A stretch of 17,081 nt of DNA. Source: a bacterium. Its GTDB lineage: Archaea; Thermoproteota; Nitrososphaeria; Nitrososphaerales; CADDZS01. Made by a program: the position numbers and the translations under genes. Within the stretch, counting starts at the first letter, position 1; each line of letters opens with the position of its first letter. The notes below the pieces were generated by a model. The model saw nothing but the letters and a program-made list of their open reading frames with translations. It did no database searches and was not told the origin of the DNA. Location of the stretch: contig DAIDAB010000026.1 of the NCBI GenBank assembly GCA_027310845.1, forward strand, positions 1-17,081, written 5' to 3'. This document shows, piece after piece, positions 1-6,442 of the stretch.

Positions 1-104
1 GATCTGCGTCGTTCACTTTCCTCACTGCAACGGTTGGCGGAAGTCACACTACAATAGCTGCTTCGGCTACGGGAACCATCTCCGTCCCTTCAGAGACGGA
101 TTAG
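1..104 (+). CDS. C-terminal end of an unidentified beta-rich, probably secreted or surface protein (partial)
   Basis: The frame with codons starting at base 3 is open from the window edge to a TAG at 102-104 and encodes about 33 residues. They are rich in Thr, Ser, Ala and Gly with alternating hydrophobic residues (for example TATVGGSHTTIAASATGTIS), which is typical of the last strands of an extracellular Ig-like or adhesin-like beta domain. The start lies outside the window, so family and function cannot be assigned. It ends 18 bp before the next gene on the same strand, which carries its own SD, so the two may be cotranscribed. A short open frame of this size could occur by chance; the composition and the tight spacing are the support. 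Confidence 0.5.
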   Translation, partial: SASFTFLTATVGGSHTTIAASATGTISVPSETD

Positions 105-107
105 AAA

Positions 108-112
108 GGTGA
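108..112 (+). promoter_or_regulatory. Shine-Dalgarno site for the SnoaL-like gene
   Basis: GGTGA lies 10 nt before the TTG at 123 and matches the archaeal anti-SD region. A TAG at 120-122 directly precedes that TTG in frame, so this site supports TTG 123 as the start rather than anything upstream. Confidence 0.55.
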
Positions 113-122
113 AGAAAACTAG

Positions 123-548
123 TTGCAAGCTACAAATGAAGCATTGAATCAGTACACGAAGATCGTGCATGATCTCTTCGACTTGATCAACCGAACTCGC
201 GGCGCAGGAATCATGCTCGATTTTCTCTCTGATGACATTGTCTACATGAATCCGGCTACTGGCAGGACTGACAAGAAGGGGATGCTTGGCTTTCACACAA
301 TGCTCTTTTCCGCATTCCCAGATATCTTCTACCAGATCGATCGTCTCATCGTCAACGGGGAGACTGCGGTCATAGAGTGCACCGTATCCGGAACTCAGAA
401 GGGCGATTTCGTTGGATTGCCTCCGACCGAAAAGCAGATCAAACTGCCTCTAGCATTCGTCGTCACTTTTGAAGATGGCAAAGCCAAGACATGGAATTCG
501 TATTTCGATACAGGTACCATGATGCGCCAGTTGGGGGTCGCAAAATAG
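123..548 (+). CDS. SnoaL-like / NTF2-fold ester-cyclase-type protein
   Basis: This is a 141-residue protein of the usual size for a single SnoaL-like (NTF2-superfamily) cone domain. It has the family's order of features: an N-terminal helix, a 'DIVYMNPATGR' segment, a 'FSAFPDIFYQIDRLIVNGETAVIE' strand region, the loop GDFVGLPPTEKQIKLP, a strand ending in FEDGKAKTWNSYFD, and the C-terminal 'MMRQLGV'. These match the polyketide-cyclase/ester-cyclase style (G-x-P-P-T-g-k and yfD...QLG). Known members are cyclases, isomerases or uncharacterised cytoplasmic proteins, so no substrate can be given. The start is TTG with an SD 10 nt upstream. It follows the end of another gene by 18 bp and is probably its operon partner. 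There is no signal peptide or membrane segment. Confidence 0.85.
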   Translation: MQATNEALNQYTKIVHDLFDLINRTRGAGIMLDFLSDDIVYMNPATGRTDKKGMLGFHTMLFSAFPDIFYQIDRLIVNGETAVIECTVSGTQKGDFVGLPPTEKQIKLPLAFVVTFEDGKAKTWNSYFDTGTMMRQLGVAK

Positions 549-717
549 ATCAGAGAAAATATAGAGATAATCTGTCCACGGGAGTCAGAATCTGCACCGA
601 ATTGTTTTGGGCCATAGCCCGGCCACAAGAATGGTACCTAACTAGTAGAGCTTCTAAGATTCTGAACTTCCTGTGGGGTGTTATCGCACCGCTCTTGGGA
701 AACCTAAAGAAAATTGC

Positions 718-723
718 TTTATG
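718..723 (+). promoter_or_regulatory. TATA-like box for the metallo-hydrolase gene
   Basis: TTTATG is centred about 25 nt before the TTG at 746. There is no SD before that TTG, so a leaderless transcript beginning at or near the start codon fits. The box is a weak match by eye. Confidence 0.4.
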
Positions 724-745
724 CAGTGAATGCTGACCCGCAGTC

Positions 746-1579
746 TTGGCAGTCTTGCTTCAAGAAAAACCAATCTCTGAAAATATTACTCTAATCTCTG
801 GAACGCATCCATTCGGGATCGACGTTTCTTCAATCCTAGTCTCCTCTGGAAGAGAAGTGATTGTATTCGATACATTGTTCTACCCTCAAGAGACTGTAGC
901 CCTAATTCAAAAGATAAAAGATAAGCAAATGAGTGTATCCGCACTAGTAAACACCCACTGGCATATAGATCACACGATTGGAAATGAACTCTTCGGTAGT
1001 CGCATTATTTCGCAGGTCAAATCTGGTGATCTTATGAGGACAGAACTTCCCAAACAAGTAAAGTCTTTTTCGGGAGAGCTGAAAGGAGCAAGGGTCAAGC
1101 TTCCAACTGAGACTTTTGTACAAGAGACGCACATTACTATTGGTGAAATCGCAATAGACCTTTTTCATCTTGAAGGACATACACCAGACTCAATAGTGGC
1201 GTACATCAAGGACTCTCAAGTATTGATAGCAGGCGACAACGTAATGGAGCTCCCATTCATCGCTTATGGAGACAGTGCAAAACTCGTTAGCTCATTGAAA
1301 GAAATAGAAAAGTTGAATGTGAATCAGATAATTCAAGGCCACGGCGGAGCGTGCGAAATGGAAAAGCTAAGAGAAGATATAGACTATCTTGAATCTATCC
1401 AGGATCGTGTTCGGAAAGCGATAGTTTCAGGCATTTCAATTGACGACGTAGCAAATCTGCCGATTGAAGGGTTTCTCTCAGAACGTAGAGCCAAAAACTT
1501 GCACCCGGCTTACAAGGAAGCTATTCATAAGGAAAATCTGAGGAAAATTTACAAAGAGTTGTCCGAATCGCAATCTTAA
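746..1579 (+). CDS. Metallo-beta-lactamase-fold hydrolase
   Basis: The 277-residue protein has the complete MBL-fold metal site: H71-W-H73-I-D75-H76 (HxHxDH), H145 in EGHTPD, D164 in IAGDNV and H199 in QGHGG, so a dinuclear metal centre, usually zinc, is expected. The GHTPDS loop and overall spacing resemble glyoxalase-II-like, lactonase-like and related class B-like hydrolases; the substrate (thioester, lactone or other ester) cannot be told. After about residue 205 a helical C-terminal extension (to residue 277) carries repeated charged helices. The start is TTG 746: an in-frame TGA lies at 734-736 and no ATG or GTG is available nearby, and a TATA-like box sits at leaderless distance. No signal peptide is seen, so it is probably cytoplasmic. 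It appears to be a single-gene unit, since the next gene has its own TATA box overlapping this stop codon. Confidence 0.88.
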   Translation: MAVLLQEKPISENITLISGTHPFGIDVSSILVSSGREVIVFDTLFYPQETVALIQKIKDKQMSVSALVNTHWHIDHTIGNELFGSRIISQVKSGDLMRTELPKQVKSFSGELKGARVKLPTETFVQETHITIGEIAIDLFHLEGHTPDSIVAYIKDSQVLIAGDNVMELPFIAYGDSAKLVSSLKEIEKLNVNQIIQGHGGACEMEKLREDIDYLESIQDRVRKAIVSGISIDDVANLPIEGFLSERRAKNLHPAYKEAIHKENLRKIYKELSESQS

Positions 1580-1582
1580 ATA
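1576..1582 (+). promoter_or_regulatory. TATA box for the large TPR gene
   Basis: TTAAATA overlaps the TAA stop of the metallo-hydrolase and matches the archaeal TATA consensus well. A start of transcription about 26 nt downstream would leave a 5' leader of about 40 nt before ATG 1646, which has no clear SD. Confidence 0.45.
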
Positions 1583-1645
1583 CAAAAAGAGTTTATTACG
1601 TCTAGCTCGCCGGCGGATTCCGGATACAGGCCGCGTTAGTTTCGA

Positions 1646-3706
1646 ATGTCTAACCAATTAGTCAGTTCAAGGGCTAGGGCGGCAGAAAAGAGATACAACT
1701 GGCTTGAGGCTGCAAAATTATACTCGCAAGTCCTGCTTCAGAAGAAAAGAACCTCCAAAGAAACAAATGAAATCGAGGAACGCATTGCATCCTGCTACAC
1801 AAAAGCTGCTTTCCAATCACATAGTCGCGAAGAGTTTGTGAAGTTACTCGATCTAGCCACCGAGTCCTACCAAGAGATGATTCAAAGTTTAAACGGTGCT
1901 GAGAGGAGTGTTCAAGATGGCACAACAAACAAGAATGACCTCGCTTCAAACTCCTCATTAAAGGCGCGAGTATTATTCCTTCGGTCCAAGTTGACGCTCG
2001 TGAAGGCCTGGGCGGCAATCGATTTTGAAGTATGGAAAGGAAATATTTTGCAATCAAGAAAGCTTGGTGAGCAATGCCTAAGCCTTCAGAAAGGCTATGA
2101 CTCAAGAAATGAAGAAACTGGAAAATATGCTAACCATTTGCTGATGTGTTATGCCGAAGAAATCGTGTCGGCGTTTGATAGAAAGACGTGCGAAGCACTG
2201 ATCAACAAGGCAGTTCCCTGTGGCGAGCTATCAATAAGACTCTTTTCACAACTTGAGGAAAACAAGCCAGAACTAATTAGAGCATACTACTTGTTGTCGT
2301 GGTTTTGCTATCTCGGTGAGGTTCTCTTCGATTCTGAAGAGCATAGGGACGAACTTTCTAAAGAGAAGATCGAATGTTGGGATAGTTGCGAAAAGTTACT
2401 TCGGGAGTATTCTGATCCTTTGCTTGCTTCGGAAGCTCTTCTTTATACTTCACAGCGTGCGAGCGCTCGAGTAAAGAGAATGGAAGATACCGGGAGAAGA
2501 CTTCTTCCAGAATTAAGGCAGACGAAGGACAACATCGCAATCGCCGGAATGTCTGGCGCGATAACTTTTGGAATCCGCTGGAGGTTGTTTGAGCAAGAGA
2601 ACCCAGCAAAAGCAAGCGAGATGCTCACAGAAATTAGAGGCCTGTTCGAGGAGCTCGACCATAGATACAGCATCACCATCCCCGTCGGCATCCACTGGTC
2701 TTGGCTTATCATTTACCACTGGATGATGATCTCAGGGCTCCTCATATTGTCTGCACTCCAGAAAGAGAAAATGCAAAAACGATTATTGCTTGACGAGGCC
2801 CTTGAACTCGCGCAAAACGCACGAAAGAGGTTTGAAGACTACTCAAGAGTAAGGTACATGGATCTTGCACTCGCTCAAGTCCTCAAATCAAAGGCTGAGC
2901 TGGAAGATCTACCAGAAATCCAGCATACTCTCACGAGACAAGCACTCTACGCTGCAAGATCTGCTCTAAAGATCAATGAAGAAGTGCAACCTCATTATGC
3001 CTGGGACCAAGGTGTTTTTCTTGCGGAGGTGGCTTCGGTTGCTTTCAAACTCGCTGGATTTGAGCTAGATAAAGAGGAGAAAAAGAAATTACTTGACGAG
3101 GCGATCGCTGCCTCTCTCCGTGCTGTGAGCCTATTGCCGAAGATAAAGCCCGAGCTATCGCACGGACTAGGAGCCGTTCTGCGAATTGCATCTTCTTTTG
3201 AAGAACAAAGCTCCATCTGGATGGCGCTTTACGAGCTAGGCGGTGAAAGAAATGCCCTTAACAAGAGATTGCTAGCGCTAGAAGAGGCGAAGAGAATCTA
3301 TGAAAGTGCTAATCTACCAAACAGAATAGCTGAGACGCATTGTGAGATTGCAGTAACCCACTCACTCCTCAGCAGCCATACGGCGGCTGCTTCCTTTTAC
3401 GAATTAGCTTCAAAGGAATTTGAACTAGCTTCTCAAAAGATTCCGTCCTTTTCTGCCTATTATCATGATTACTCGACTTATACGAAAGCGCTCTCCGAAA
3501 TCGAAAAAGCTAAAGCATCCCATATCGGCGAAAAATACGATCCTGCGAGTAATTACTACAGAAACGCATCGGAAATTCTGTCCAAGACCAGCTCGTGGAA
3601 TTATCTTTCTTTCTTCTATTCAGCATTTGCAGAACTCGAAACTGCAGAAGGATATAGCGCCTTGGCTGAGACGGAACGGGCTATTGAGAGATTCAGCGAC
3701 GCCTAG
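1646..3706 (+). CDS. Large TPR-repeat protein, N-terminal part (frame ends at an in-frame TAG)
   Basis: These 686 residues form an almost all-helical solenoid of tetratricopeptide-like repeats. Recurrent motifs include 'NWLEAAKLYSQ', 'LLDEALELAQNARKRF', 'LARQALYAARSAL'-like helices, 'LEEAKRIYESANLPNR' and 'AIERFSDA'. There is no signal peptide or membrane helix, so it is probably a cytoplasmic scaffold or sensor. The last repeat breaks off in the middle of a helix at the TAG (3704-3706). The frame immediately after that TAG, codons 3707 onward, is the same frame and completes the helix (ELFLKSQ...), continuing without another stop to 5302. Read as one gene, 1646-5302 encodes 1218 residues. 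The homologous type is a TPR, Ig-like, winged-helix protein common in TACK archaea. The start is ATG 1646 behind a TATA box. This piece alone would lack the effector domains. Confidence 0.8.
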   Translation: MSNQLVSSRARAAEKRYNWLEAAKLYSQVLLQKKRTSKETNEIEERIASCYTKAAFQSHSREEFVKLLDLATESYQEMIQSLNGAERSVQDGTTNKNDLASNSSLKARVLFLRSKLTLVKAWAAIDFEVWKGNILQSRKLGEQCLSLQKGYDSRNEETGKYANHLLMCYAEEIVSAFDRKTCEALINKAVPCGELSIRLFSQLEENKPELIRAYYLLSWFCYLGEVLFDSEEHRDELSKEKIECWDSCEKLLREYSDPLLASEALLYTSQRASARVKRMEDTGRRLLPELRQTKDNIAIAGMSGAITFGIRWRLFEQENPAKASEMLTEIRGLFEELDHRYSITIPVGIHWSWLIIYHWMMISGLLILSALQKEKMQKRLLLDEALELAQNARKRFEDYSRVRYMDLALAQVLKSKAELEDLPEIQHTLTRQALYAARSALKINEEVQPHYAWDQGVFLAEVASVAFKLAGFELDKEEKKKLLDEAIAASLRAVSLLPKIKPELSHGLGAVLRIASSFEEQSSIWMALYELGGERNALNKRLLALEEAKRIYESANLPNRIAETHCEIAVTHSLLSSHTAAASFYELASKEFELASQKIPSFSAYYHDYSTYTKALSEIEKAKASHIGEKYDPASNYYRNASEILSKTSSWNYLSFFYSAFAELETAEGYSALAETERAIERFSDA
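3704..3706 (+). other. In-frame TAG interrupting the TPR/Ig/winged-helix gene (codon 687)
   Basis: The codons read GAC GCC TAG GAG CTA TTT. The upstream gene (frame 2) and the downstream open frame share the same frame, with no indel needed. The 29 codons between the TAG and the first possible restart (TTG 3794) are protein-like and contain no other stop, and the TPR pattern A-x-x-x-F-x-x-A-X-E-L-F is complete if X is any residue. One substitution from AAG, GAG or CAG would create this codon. Confidence 0.85.
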
Positions 3707-3793
3707 GAGCTATTTCTTAAATCTCAGAGTGCCATAAACAAAAGAGAACACGCACTGTCGTTTGCGACAGCTAAAGAAGCGAGCATTACATTT

Positions 3794-5302
3794 TTGGCCA
3801 AGATGGCTTCAGGGCGGCGAAAATACTGCGCTGCTAGGAAACTCATCGAACAAGCGCGATTCTCCCACAAGTGGGGCGATGTGTCCCAGAGTATGCTACA
3901 GTACTCTTCTAGTGCAGAGATTCTCACTGAATTGAAGGAAGAACAGGGCACTGAATCAGAAAAGAAGGAGATAGACGCGATGATCTATTCGTGCATGGCC
4001 TGGCAGAAGATGGAGGAGGCGGAGACGGAAAGTTCAGTAGATCTTTTCAATGAGGCTGCAAAGCTCTTTTCCAAGGTACACGAATCCTCGACAAAGCAGA
4101 AGTCTTCGCTCATATCGCGGGGCAATGAGAATTTTTGTCTTGCGATGGCCCTTGGGCTAAAATTCAGGCAGAGCTTGGAACTCGAAGATTACAAGAGGGC
4201 CAAATCACACTTGGTCGAGGCTTCGAATTGCTACTCCAGCGCAGGAATTCAAGAAGTAGTAGGTTGGTTTACAGCGACAGAAAGAGTGCTCGATGCGTAC
4301 GTTTACATTATCAAAGCTCCGTTAGAAACTGATCCGGAAGCTCGCGCCAAGAATTATGGATTGGCTGAAGAAATATTGAAACAATCTGCTGCAATCTTTG
4401 ATCACTCTGGGTACAGAGGAAAGAAAAACGAGATTCTGGCTGCTCTAGGCAAGATTAGAAGCGAAAAAGAATTCGCACTTTCACTAGCAGGAATGTTGGG
4501 TGAACCGAAGATAGTGACAAGCCCAGTGACATTTTCGCCTCCCGAACTGTCCAGTGAAGATTCCCTCAGGCTCTCAGAACTCAAACGGCCGAATATTCAA
4601 ATCGCCCTAAGCTTTCCAAGAAAGGCGGTTGCAGGCGAACACTTTACTGTGAAGGTAGATTTGATAAACACCGGGAAGGAACCTGCAACCCTTCACAAGA
4701 TTGAAGGATTGCTTCCTTCTGGAACGATGCTGGATAGCGACGGCCAAAAAGGAGGGAGAGGCATCGAAGAATCTTCCTCAGGGATGATGGACTTTGAAGG
4801 AAAAAGGTTTCTGCCGCTTCAGATGGACACATTCAGCTACACGGTCAAACTGAAAAGCAACGTAGACGCGCTAGAATTCAATCCCAAAGTGTATTATTCG
4901 GATCAAAGTGGAAAACTTTGGATTACACAAACTGATCTTCAAAGGCTTGACACATCAAGGGTGTTGGACCTGAATTTCAGCGAGAAGAAAACCAAAGAAT
5001 TATTCGATTGCCTTGTGAAGTCATTCATCAAGGATCTCACAATTGAAAAGCTGCATGAAGATAGATCTGGTTGGAGGACTATTTCACAGATATCAAATGA
5101 TATCGGCATGTCTTCGTCTACGGCATATGGGAAGGTCAAAGGTGGCATGGGTCTAGTATTCGTCGAACTACAACGACTTGGATTGATGGAAACGCGAATG
5201 TTTCCTGGAGAGCGAGGAAGAGGAGGAAATGTTACCAAGATCAGGATTGCTTATTCCAAAGAGCCTATAAGAGGTCATATCAGGCAGTTAATAGGGCACT
5301 AG
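3794..5302 (+). CDS. TPR / Ig-like / winged-helix regulator, C-terminal part of the interrupted gene
   Basis: The frame is open from 3707. If translated independently it could restart at TTG 3794 or ATG 3803, but neither has an SD, so this is more likely the second part of the 1646-5302 gene. Counting from 3794, residues 1-230 are further TPR-like helices (LFNEAAKLFSKVHESS, AKSHLVEASNCYSSAG, AEEILKQSAAIFD). Residues 266-380 form an Ig-like, CARDB-type beta domain (AGEHFTVKVDLINTGKEPAT, a typical 'N-x-G' adhesion-like module). Residues 400-490 form a winged helix-turn-helix: WRTISQISNDIGMSSSTAYGK as helix-turn-helix and a basic wing GERGRGGNVTKIRI. With no signal peptide, the Ig-like module probably acts inside the cell. 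A plausible role is a TPR-sensed DNA-binding regulator or scaffold; no target is known. The stop abuts the stop of the convergent gene at 5303. Confidence 0.8.
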   Translation: MAKMASGRRKYCAARKLIEQARFSHKWGDVSQSMLQYSSSAEILTELKEEQGTESEKKEIDAMIYSCMAWQKMEEAETESSVDLFNEAAKLFSKVHESSTKQKSSLISRGNENFCLAMALGLKFRQSLELEDYKRAKSHLVEASNCYSSAGIQEVVGWFTATERVLDAYVYIIKAPLETDPEARAKNYGLAEEILKQSAAIFDHSGYRGKKNEILAALGKIRSEKEFALSLAGMLGEPKIVTSPVTFSPPELSSEDSLRLSELKRPNIQIALSFPRKAVAGEHFTVKVDLINTGKEPATLHKIEGLLPSGTMLDSDGQKGGRGIEESSSGMMDFEGKRFLPLQMDTFSYTVKLKSNVDALEFNPKVYYSDQSGKLWITQTDLQRLDTSRVLDLNFSEKKTKELFDCLVKSFIKDLTIEKLHEDRSGWRTISQISNDIGMSSSTAYGKVKGGMGLVFVELQRLGLMETRMFPGERGRGGNVTKIRIAYSKEPIRGHIRQLIGH

Positions 5303-5641
5303 TCAAGCCTGCGCGTCAAGAAGTCCTAACGACGATGGCGCATGGTCAAGAGTACTGGATTCCAGCGGTTCTTGGGAAGTCAGTATTCCTCCTTCTCTTG
5401 TATGACGTCCGTAATATCGTATGGAGATTCCAGCACCTAGGATCAGAAGTAATATCCCAAAGCTCAGAGGAATAAGATAAACCGCAGTCGGAGTTAGTGC
5501 GGGGCAACTACACGTCTCCCCCGCTGGACAGTTGCAAGTAGTTCAAAAAGCGAAGAGGACCGATTCGATTGCTGTGATGACAGCTCCGAGTGTCATGAGT
5601 AAAAGGCCGAGAATCCATAGCTTCCTAGTCGATTCAGTCAT
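5303..5641 (-). pseudogene. Small two-helix membrane protein with Cys-rich loop, interrupted by an in-frame TGA
   Basis: Read on the minus strand from ATG 5641 to TGA 5303-5305, one frame of 112 codons has a single internal stop, TGA at codon 33 (5545-5543). Residues 8-32 form a hydrophobic helix (LWILGLLLMTLGAVITAIES). After the TGA comes a short loop with four cysteines (TTCNCPAGETCSC), then a second helix at 54-78 (VYLIPLSFGILLLILGAG), a basic turn and a polar tail. An SD, AGGAGTG, lies 12 nt upstream of the ATG. No ATG, GTG or TTG restart follows the TGA, so the second half is not an independent gene. The two-helix topology, the SD, and a terminal stop that abuts the neighbour's stop all say the frame is or was a real gene. 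The family is not recognised. It may be a pseudogene, a sequence error (TGG or TGC to TGA), or a recoded gene. Confidence 0.6.
5543..5545 (-). other. In-frame TGA at codon 33 of the small membrane protein
   Basis: The minus-strand codons read GCT TTT TGA ACT ACT TGC AAC TGT. The TGA sits at the end of the first membrane helix, three codons before the first of four loop cysteines. Restored as Trp it would be a normal interfacial residue; as Cys or selenocysteine it would make a C/U-x-x-C motif. Confidence 0.7.
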
Positions 5642-5653
5642 CGATATTCAGGG

Positions 5654-5660
5654 CACTCCT
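5654..5660 (-). promoter_or_regulatory. Shine-Dalgarno site for the small membrane protein
   Basis: AGGAGTG on the minus strand precedes ATG 5641 by 12 nt. It supports that ATG and the reality of the interrupted gene. Confidence 0.5.
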
Positions 5661-5817
5661 ACTTGTCGAAAGGCTAATTGCGAGTCATCGGCCACCATGG
5701 AAGCCACACGAATTCACTTTGATAGAGGAACGTTTTCGGATTTCCTCAGAAGCAATTTATGATTTCGAATATTCAATGGTAATGTTCTGCCCTAACTTTC
5801 TGCCGAGCCTTTGAACA

Positions 5818-6177
5818 TCAATGCTTGCTTGTATCGACCACGCAGAAAAGGTTCCCATCGGGATCTTCTAGCACAATAAAGTCTTCATCCGGCTCATAGA
5901 TCTGGGGATGGCGGGTCGCTCCAATCTTGAGTAACCGCTCCACCTCACCCTTCTGATCATTGGTGTAAAGGTCAAAGTGTAACCAGTTTCTCCCTACTAG
6001 CTTCTCCGAAGGCTGAACCTGATTCAAAGACACGTTCGTGTTTCTTCCATCGGGGTCTCGAAGGATTGCCCAGCCATTTCCAGCAGGTTCTCTCGTGACG
6101 TAATGAAGAGCTTCCTGCCAAAACGCAAGCATCTTATCGAAGTTAATGCAATCAATAACAACGGAGCCGATCTTCAA
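5818..6177 (-). CDS. VOC-superfamily (glyoxalase-fold) protein
   Basis: The 119-residue protein is one VOC unit pair. The first beta-alpha-beta-beta-beta module starts at 'IGSVVIDCINFDKMLAFWQEAL' and runs through 'WAILRDPDGRNTNVSLNQV'. The second starts with WLHFDLYTND at 64-73 and ends with the diagnostic FIVLEDPDGNLFCV at 100-113. His67 and a Glu or Asp near the last strand are candidate metal ligands. It resembles the glyoxalase_6-like group of small VOC proteins, often annotated as glyoxalase/bleomycin-resistance-like; no substrate can be assigned. The start is TTG 6177 with AGAGGT 7 nt upstream and a TATA-like box about 37 nt upstream. It is probably a single-gene unit, 265 nt after the asparagine-synthetase-like gene. 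Confidence 0.85.
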   Translation of the reverse strand: MKIGSVVIDCINFDKMLAFWQEALHYVTREPAGNGWAILRDPDGRNTNVSLNQVQPSEKLVGRNWLHFDLYTNDQKGEVERLLKIGATRHPQIYEPDEDFIVLEDPDGNLFCVVDTSKH

Positions 6178-6209
6178 ATGCGCGACCTCTTGTGCTCTCT
6201 AGCGATTGT

Positions 6210-6219
6210 GATAATTAGA
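6210..6219 (-). promoter_or_regulatory. TATA-like box for the VOC gene
   Basis: On the minus strand TCTAATTATC lies about 37 nt upstream of TTG 6177. Transcription would begin just before the SD at 6185-6190. The consensus match is partial. Confidence 0.35.
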
Positions 6220-6442
6220 GTTTGCCTTTGATGGAGTGATGCTTGTGAAACCTTTTTTTTGCGAGTTCAAACCTCTGCATAATAATCAAAGCACATTACT
6301 AATCTCCATAGTTACTGACTCTCTGTTGGGTCTACCCAAGGTAAATGATAAGCTCATAAAAAATACTCACGCTGTTGCAAATTTTGTAGTGTCCTGTTTA
6401 GCAACGGCGCAAACGAGGCATCGCGTTCGTCGGCCATGTTGG

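Noticed and set aside
491..736. Plus-strand 81-residue frame overlapping the SnoaL-like gene
   Set aside because: It overlaps the SnoaL-like gene out of frame, starts inside it, has no SD and no recognisable domain.
5532..5762. Plus-strand frame of 76 residues
   Set aside because: It is the antisense shadow of the small membrane-protein frame (5303-5641), which has an SD and two membrane helices; the plus-strand product has no family-like features.
6253..6260. T8 run as a terminator
   Set aside because: No plus-strand gene ends upstream of it, and for the minus-strand genes it reads as an A-run.
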